Assembly: GCA_964006375.1 (NCBI GenBank)
Contig: OZ023270.1
Location: forward strand, 74,527,891-74,591,890
DNA: 64,000 bases
Direction: 5' to 3'
Source: Tillus elongatus
Taxonomy: Eukaryota; Arthropoda; Insecta; Coleoptera; Cleridae
Below the pieces are notes generated by a model. The model ran no database searches. It was not told the origin of the DNA and worked only from the letters and a program-made list of their open reading frames with translations. Positions within the stretch are counted from its first letter, which is position 1; each line of letters opens with the position of its first letter. Shown here in pieces: positions 1-64,000 of the stretch. Both the position numbers and the translations under genes were made by a program.

Positions 1-468
1 TATCCGTCTACCCACCTTGGGCTTTGCATTTTAGAGCTACTGCCAGCATTCATACAGCCGCCCCTAACATGAGATATAGACGCTGGTGGCGTACCGTCCC
101 TAACATGGGAAACCGACGTGTCCGTTAGTAAGAGCCGCTCTTCTGGAGACAAACGCTCTTATTGCCCAGTGGATCCGCAGGTGCTTATTTGTGCTAGCCT
201 TATTCACACCTGTCCTGTATATCTACCGGAGCTTTCCCTATCAGCCATTGGGTTACGTCGTATCGGGGTTGAGGTTCCTCCTCTCCTGGTGTCCCATGCT
301 CATTTGTGACCAATACCTACTCAGTTCAATATTAATCCCGAACATGGACTGACCAGGCATTATTATTTACGACTAAAATAGAGACTAGGCGACCAAGCAC
401 TAATCCCTATGGTATCCTAAACTCCAGACATTGTTTAATAGAATCATGGGCAGCAAGAGCAACGTATA
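1..468. other. No gene recognised; GC-richer, repeat-like stretch
   Basis: This opening stretch is clearly richer in G and C than the introns around it, with no extended open frame that looks like a protein. It resembles the untranslated part of a retroelement more than intron, but I cannot place it in a family. Confidence 0.3.
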
Positions 469-837
469 TTAGTTTCCTCTTAGGCGAAATATTAACCAGC
501 CCAACATTCGTCCCCTCAATCCAAAAGCGCAGAGATTAGTCGCAATCAATTTTAAACCAAGGCAATCAAACGCTTTGGATAGGTCGAAAAAAGCTGCCAC
601 ATGTCTACCGGAATCAATATCGCCAGAAACAAACTCCAACTGACTAACCTTCGCACTCTCCGTCGACCTACCGGAACGAAAACCATGCTGGGAGTCAGTC
701 AGAAAATCATTCTTCCCCAAAAAGGATATGACCCTGTCATAAACCACCCTCTCCACCATCTTCGACACCACACTGGGAATCGTAAGACGCGTATAAGTAA
801 CTGTTTTTTTCTTAATCTTTGGAGGGCTAGAACTCAA
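469..837 (-). pseudogene. Non-LTR retrotransposon reverse transcriptase fragment
   Basis: The minus-strand frame contains LTIPSVVSKMVERVVYDRV, then a 'DSQHGFRSGRST' segment and FFDLSKAFDCLG. These are reverse transcriptase fingers/palm motifs of LINEs (the 'F.DLSKAFD' motif carries the first catalytic Asp). Only about 120 residues remain. The YxDD motif and endonuclease are missing, so this is a truncated, dead copy upstream of FAS exon 1648-1942. Confidence 0.8.
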
Positions 838-932
838 AAACTAAGAACTTTTTACCCAACTTTTTTCGATAAATCGTCATCATTTGATCACACAAAGCAA
901 CAGTTAAGCGTTGTCGGTGAATTACCAGACAC

Positions 933-1205
933 CTAGTCGATTTTGATGAAATTTGGGAGGCACCTTCCTTTTGTAAGTGGCTTGGATAAGTTCGTTACCA
1001 AGGAAAATGGGACTAGGTTTTCGGGAAAATTTTGGGTTTGCTTCCGAATTTTTGTTTCTTTATCTCCGAAAATAACAAAGCTATGGTAACCAAATTTGGT
1101 ACCTACGTTTACGTTGTAAACAATAAAGTTATAAGCATATAAAAATATTTGGTGTCCGATCATTTCTATGAAAATTCACTACCGCAACGCACTTGCTGCG
1201 TCCAG
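933..1205 (-). repeat. Fragment of the hairpin/(TA)n repeat family
   Basis: The stretch around 'GATTTTGATGAAATTTGG', 'GGCTTGGATAAGTTCGTTA' and the closing 'CGCACTTGCTGCGTCCAG' recurs many times in this window (full copies 2727-4095, 12713-14118, 25047-26372). This copy lacks the (TA)n array and the hairpin end. Confidence 0.75.
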
Positions 1206-1647
1206 ACTTTATCTAAGAAATTACTGAATCTAAAATCAAAAGCGTATACATTTCTTTCCACGACCCTCCTCCGAAAATCATTAAATCTGCTGATATCGTA
1301 GTTACGCTTAGAGTAGCTCTGCACTCATGAAGGAAGGCATGAGATGGTAAATGAATTGCTACACCTGGTACTATGGTAATTTGAAAATGTAAATAGAATA
1401 GGAGGTATACGTAAAAGTAATAATAATAATATAAATAAGATTGCCCTTTGAGTTCCTGTGCCAATCGTTTTAAAATTATTTAAAATATTTAAACAACATG
1501 TACAGAATTTTCTTTAACTTCAACAAATTCATATATTGTAATTATAAAAACAGATAAATTTTAAAAACTATATACTCAATAACTTTTGATAAAACATCAT
1601 TATATTCAAAAACATCATTTTAACCTTATATTTTACTTATGTTACAG

Positions 1648-61334
<59,687 letters not shown>

Positions 61335-64000
61335 GTACACCTAATAATTTTAATTCAAAAATACTTTTATCCCTAAAACGTTTAGGAATAACTTTGTTTT
61401 ATGATTTATTTTGGTGTCAGTTTAAATTTGTTTCTGCTATGGTGGTTCTGGTTAGTTCTGTTTCACATGGACGCTGACATCAAGCATTATAAAGCCAATC
61501 CTCTTGGCACGGAATCTCGACAGCTTTAAATCACAGCTTTGATACTTTAAAATATAAAGTCGATGTACCCTAAGGTTTGTTTTTGCAATTTCATATTCAG
61601 ACATAATTAGCAGCACATATTGTCAGATTGGTAAATTCTTCTCATTCGAAGTTTCATCTAATATCATTATTAGGAGCTCGAATGAAAACAAACAGCAAGC
61701 CCAGCGTGTTGATGATACACAATACCTTCGTTGAGCGTCAGCGACCATGTGAGACGGTACTTAGCAGCTACAGTTTGTCAAGTATAGAAAGAGACTTGAA
61801 AACGAGAGGAACTTCAATGCGCACAAAATACTCAGCCACCACATCCTCCTTACCAAAGTTTAATTTAATATTTATTTAAGTGAACTTTAGAATTACCATA
61901 TACAAGTATATAGTCAGTGCAGTCATGCAATATAAAATTTGTATGAATAATTTGTAATTATCTTTATGCCCTAATTATGGCCCAATTGCCAATATTGTGA
62001 GATATTTTTATATTCTGAACAACTGGACAGGGTCGCCAAACTTATAACACTTTTCTAACATTCATTAAATGAAACTGGTATACAGATACGGATCCCCAAT
62101 ACATATTCCATTCAGACGGCAATAACACTCAATGGTTAATTATATATCCTAATAATTTGGGCTTTGTTTACTGCGGTACAGTCGTTCGTCCAACAGAACA
62201 TTTGATAAGACTTAGTATGGAACACAAAATAAAATCATATATAATAGCCAAAGTAATATTTATTCTCTGATTCCAGTAGGTATAGATGGAATGTTCAAAG
62301 TCCTCCCCCACCGGTATGCGCATGCGCAAATAAAATTAATAATATACTAGCCTGACCAGTGTCGTCACGATTACAAAACAAAGATAGCAGCGGTATAGTA
62401 GAATAGAAGGGGGCTAACCTGATATGACGTAATCCAAGAGGGCAGTCAAGGTTCCGGGTGTCACTTTGTAAAAAAAAAAAGATATATGCTATTTTTAACT
62501 CCGTGCCACAACTTGCTATGGTACTGCATAATCTAGGTTTGCCAACACAACTAAATAATGCAACTGAAATTCTCATGCCCAGTTTCACAAAGCTCGATTA
62601 AATTGTAAGGAGGTGGATTTACGTTCCTTTTAATTATCTTTAAAACAAAGGTTTTTCAATGACTGTAAATTCTAATTATTATTATTATTAAATTTTGAGT
62701 AATTATTCATTTAAGTATATTTTAGGGTGGGCAACGTCCGAGCGGCAGAACGTGTATCCCTTTTTCCACCTCTTGTTACCTTGAAACTAATATTTAAGTT
62801 TTACGACCTTCAAGGGAGGTCTTGCCTAAATTTATTTGGAACCCTAAAACCGAGCATCTGGGTCAAATTCCCAGTGACCCAAGCACCTCAAAGTCACCCT
62901 ATAAGGAAATTGTTAATATGAACTCTAGTTTAAGGCTTCCTAAGCTAAAAAATGAAACCCAGCATCTAGTTTTAAAATTACTTTAATGCAAAAATAAAAT
63001 TTATACAGATAACATTTTAAACAGCTGAACAAATTTTAATACACCCTTTGATCTACAAAGGTTTCCGTATGATTAAAATTAAACAAAAGAAAACGCTCAA
63101 TAATTTTTCAATAAAATTCCTTAATTTAAAAAGTTTTAATCTGGATTATACTAAAAACTCGAAATTATAATAGTATAAATCCTAAAGGTTATTTAACCAG
63201 GAGGGTGTAGGAGGTTTCTCCAAACCTTAGAATCGATTAAATGTTATATACAGTTGATACCGGTGAGAACTACATTGTTCTTGCCCCCGGTATAATTTTC
63301 CTAGTCTAATAATTGACTCTTTCTTAGCTTAATTATAGCTATCACTTATCTACCCCTTGCAGCTCCCAGCTAAACTCTCATGACTCCAAGCCATATCTCT
63401 CCCTCGTATTATAAAATCTCCTCAATTATTTCCCCATCCATTAAAATTTCTATCATAAAACAACATTTGAATTTTAATCTGATTTTATTATTTCTTATTA
63501 TAAATCCAGCGCCCTACGGCACAAATTATCTATACTAATTTAGCTTACAGCCCATATGATTCAAAATATACATACAATTTTAGTTTTAAGAATTAATACG
63601 GTACTCGAGACCGCTGACCCATTTCTTAATAATAAATTATGGAATATTTAAGACAAATAATAACAGGAACGAACTCACCCAGAAAAATCCTAGGCCCTGT
63701 ACTCTGAATTACACGACCCTATGTGGAACACGATCTTTCGCGATAATCGCCCTTTCAAACAAAAGCTAATTATCTCACTAACATCTCACTTATTCTTTCA
63801 AATTTACTTAACCGAAACCTTGACATTTACTGCCGTGGCGGCAACTGCCTATGCCCGGAGGCCGCCGCCAGAACACTGCTCTTTTCGATATGTATTTTCT
63901 ACTTCACACATTAAATCCCGAGTTTGCACTTTTCTATGTGCAAACTCAGTGACCCCCTTAGAGGTTACCAACTTATCCTCTCGTACACGGTGCGGTTTTG
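61335..64000. other. No coding sequence recognised
   Basis: The next FAS exon (GxGGVGQ loop) is not found. A GC-richer stretch at 62300-62470 and another at 63830-64000 look repeat-like but match nothing I know. A MITE terminus-like TTTCACAAAGCTCGATTAAA occurs at 62583. Confidence 0.45.

Noticed and set aside
118..309. Short plus-strand frame near the window start
   Set aside because: No similarity to a known family and no splice context; probably chance in GC-richer DNA.
62727..62921. Possible next FAS exon after an AG at 62725
   Set aside because: Translation lacks the expected enoyl reductase NADPH loop and does not resemble FAS.

Overview
The window is a piece of a large, AT-rich, intron-rich animal genome, almost certainly insect and probably beetle. 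I infer this from an insect-type fatty acid synthase, from abundant mariner, piggyBac, RTE-like, jockey-like and Penelope elements, and from long (TA)n arrays. No bacterial features, true tRNA, rRNA or CRISPR array is present. The species cannot be named from the sequence alone.

The only host gene I can support is a fatty acid synthase (FAS/FASN) family gene on the + strand. Nine internal coding exons can be chained with canonical AG/GT borders and matching phases: 1648-1942, 5233-5465, 22650-22840, 26430-26593, 33608-33859, 40002-40365, 46733-47344, 57621-57751 and 61178-61334. They encode about 800 residues, from the end of the malonyl/acetyltransferase (MAT) domain through the dehydratase (DH) and the pseudo-methyltransferase/pseudo-ketoreductase region into the N-terminal part of the enoyl reductase (ER). 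The ketosynthase lies upstream of the window and the rest of ER, KR, ACP and TE lie downstream. The reading frame is open throughout, but the MAT active-site histidine motif is absent and the DH HxxxGxxxxP motif has Glu for Gly, so this may be a diverged or specialised FAS paralog.

The eight introns (3.3 to 17.2 kb) are packed with nested mobile elements. Intron 2 holds an inverted-repeat element (5486-11345) containing a decayed mariner, a second inverted-repeat/foldback element and a LINE with a 14-bp target duplication. It then holds a piggyBac element (11568-22430) with 13-bp terminal inverted repeats and TTAA flanks. That piggyBac is split by an RTE-like LINE (11-bp target duplication) whose 5' half is inverted, and the LINE is itself split by a 3.2-kb mariner palindrome. 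Intron 3 has two copies of a repeat family with a central (TA)n array and a terminal hairpin, plus a Penelope scrap. Intron 4 is mostly one inverted-repeat element (26735-33503) carrying LINE, SINE, THAP-like and mariner pieces. Intron 5 has two opposed LINEs and a mariner ending 45 bp before an exon. Intron 6 has a nearly complete mariner and a rearranged Penelope-like element. Intron 7 has a MITE, an RTE LINE, a piggyBac-type transposase pseudogene, tandem/inverted repeats and LINE scraps. Intron 8 has a TIR element with GC-rich cargo. After 61334 no coding sequence is recognised to the end of the window.

Two general patterns stand out. Nearly every long (TA)n array lies inside the hairpin-ended repeat family or directly against a mariner-type CAGGGTG terminus. 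Four separate mariner lineages share the same transposase spacing, about 41 residues between the second and third catalytic positions.
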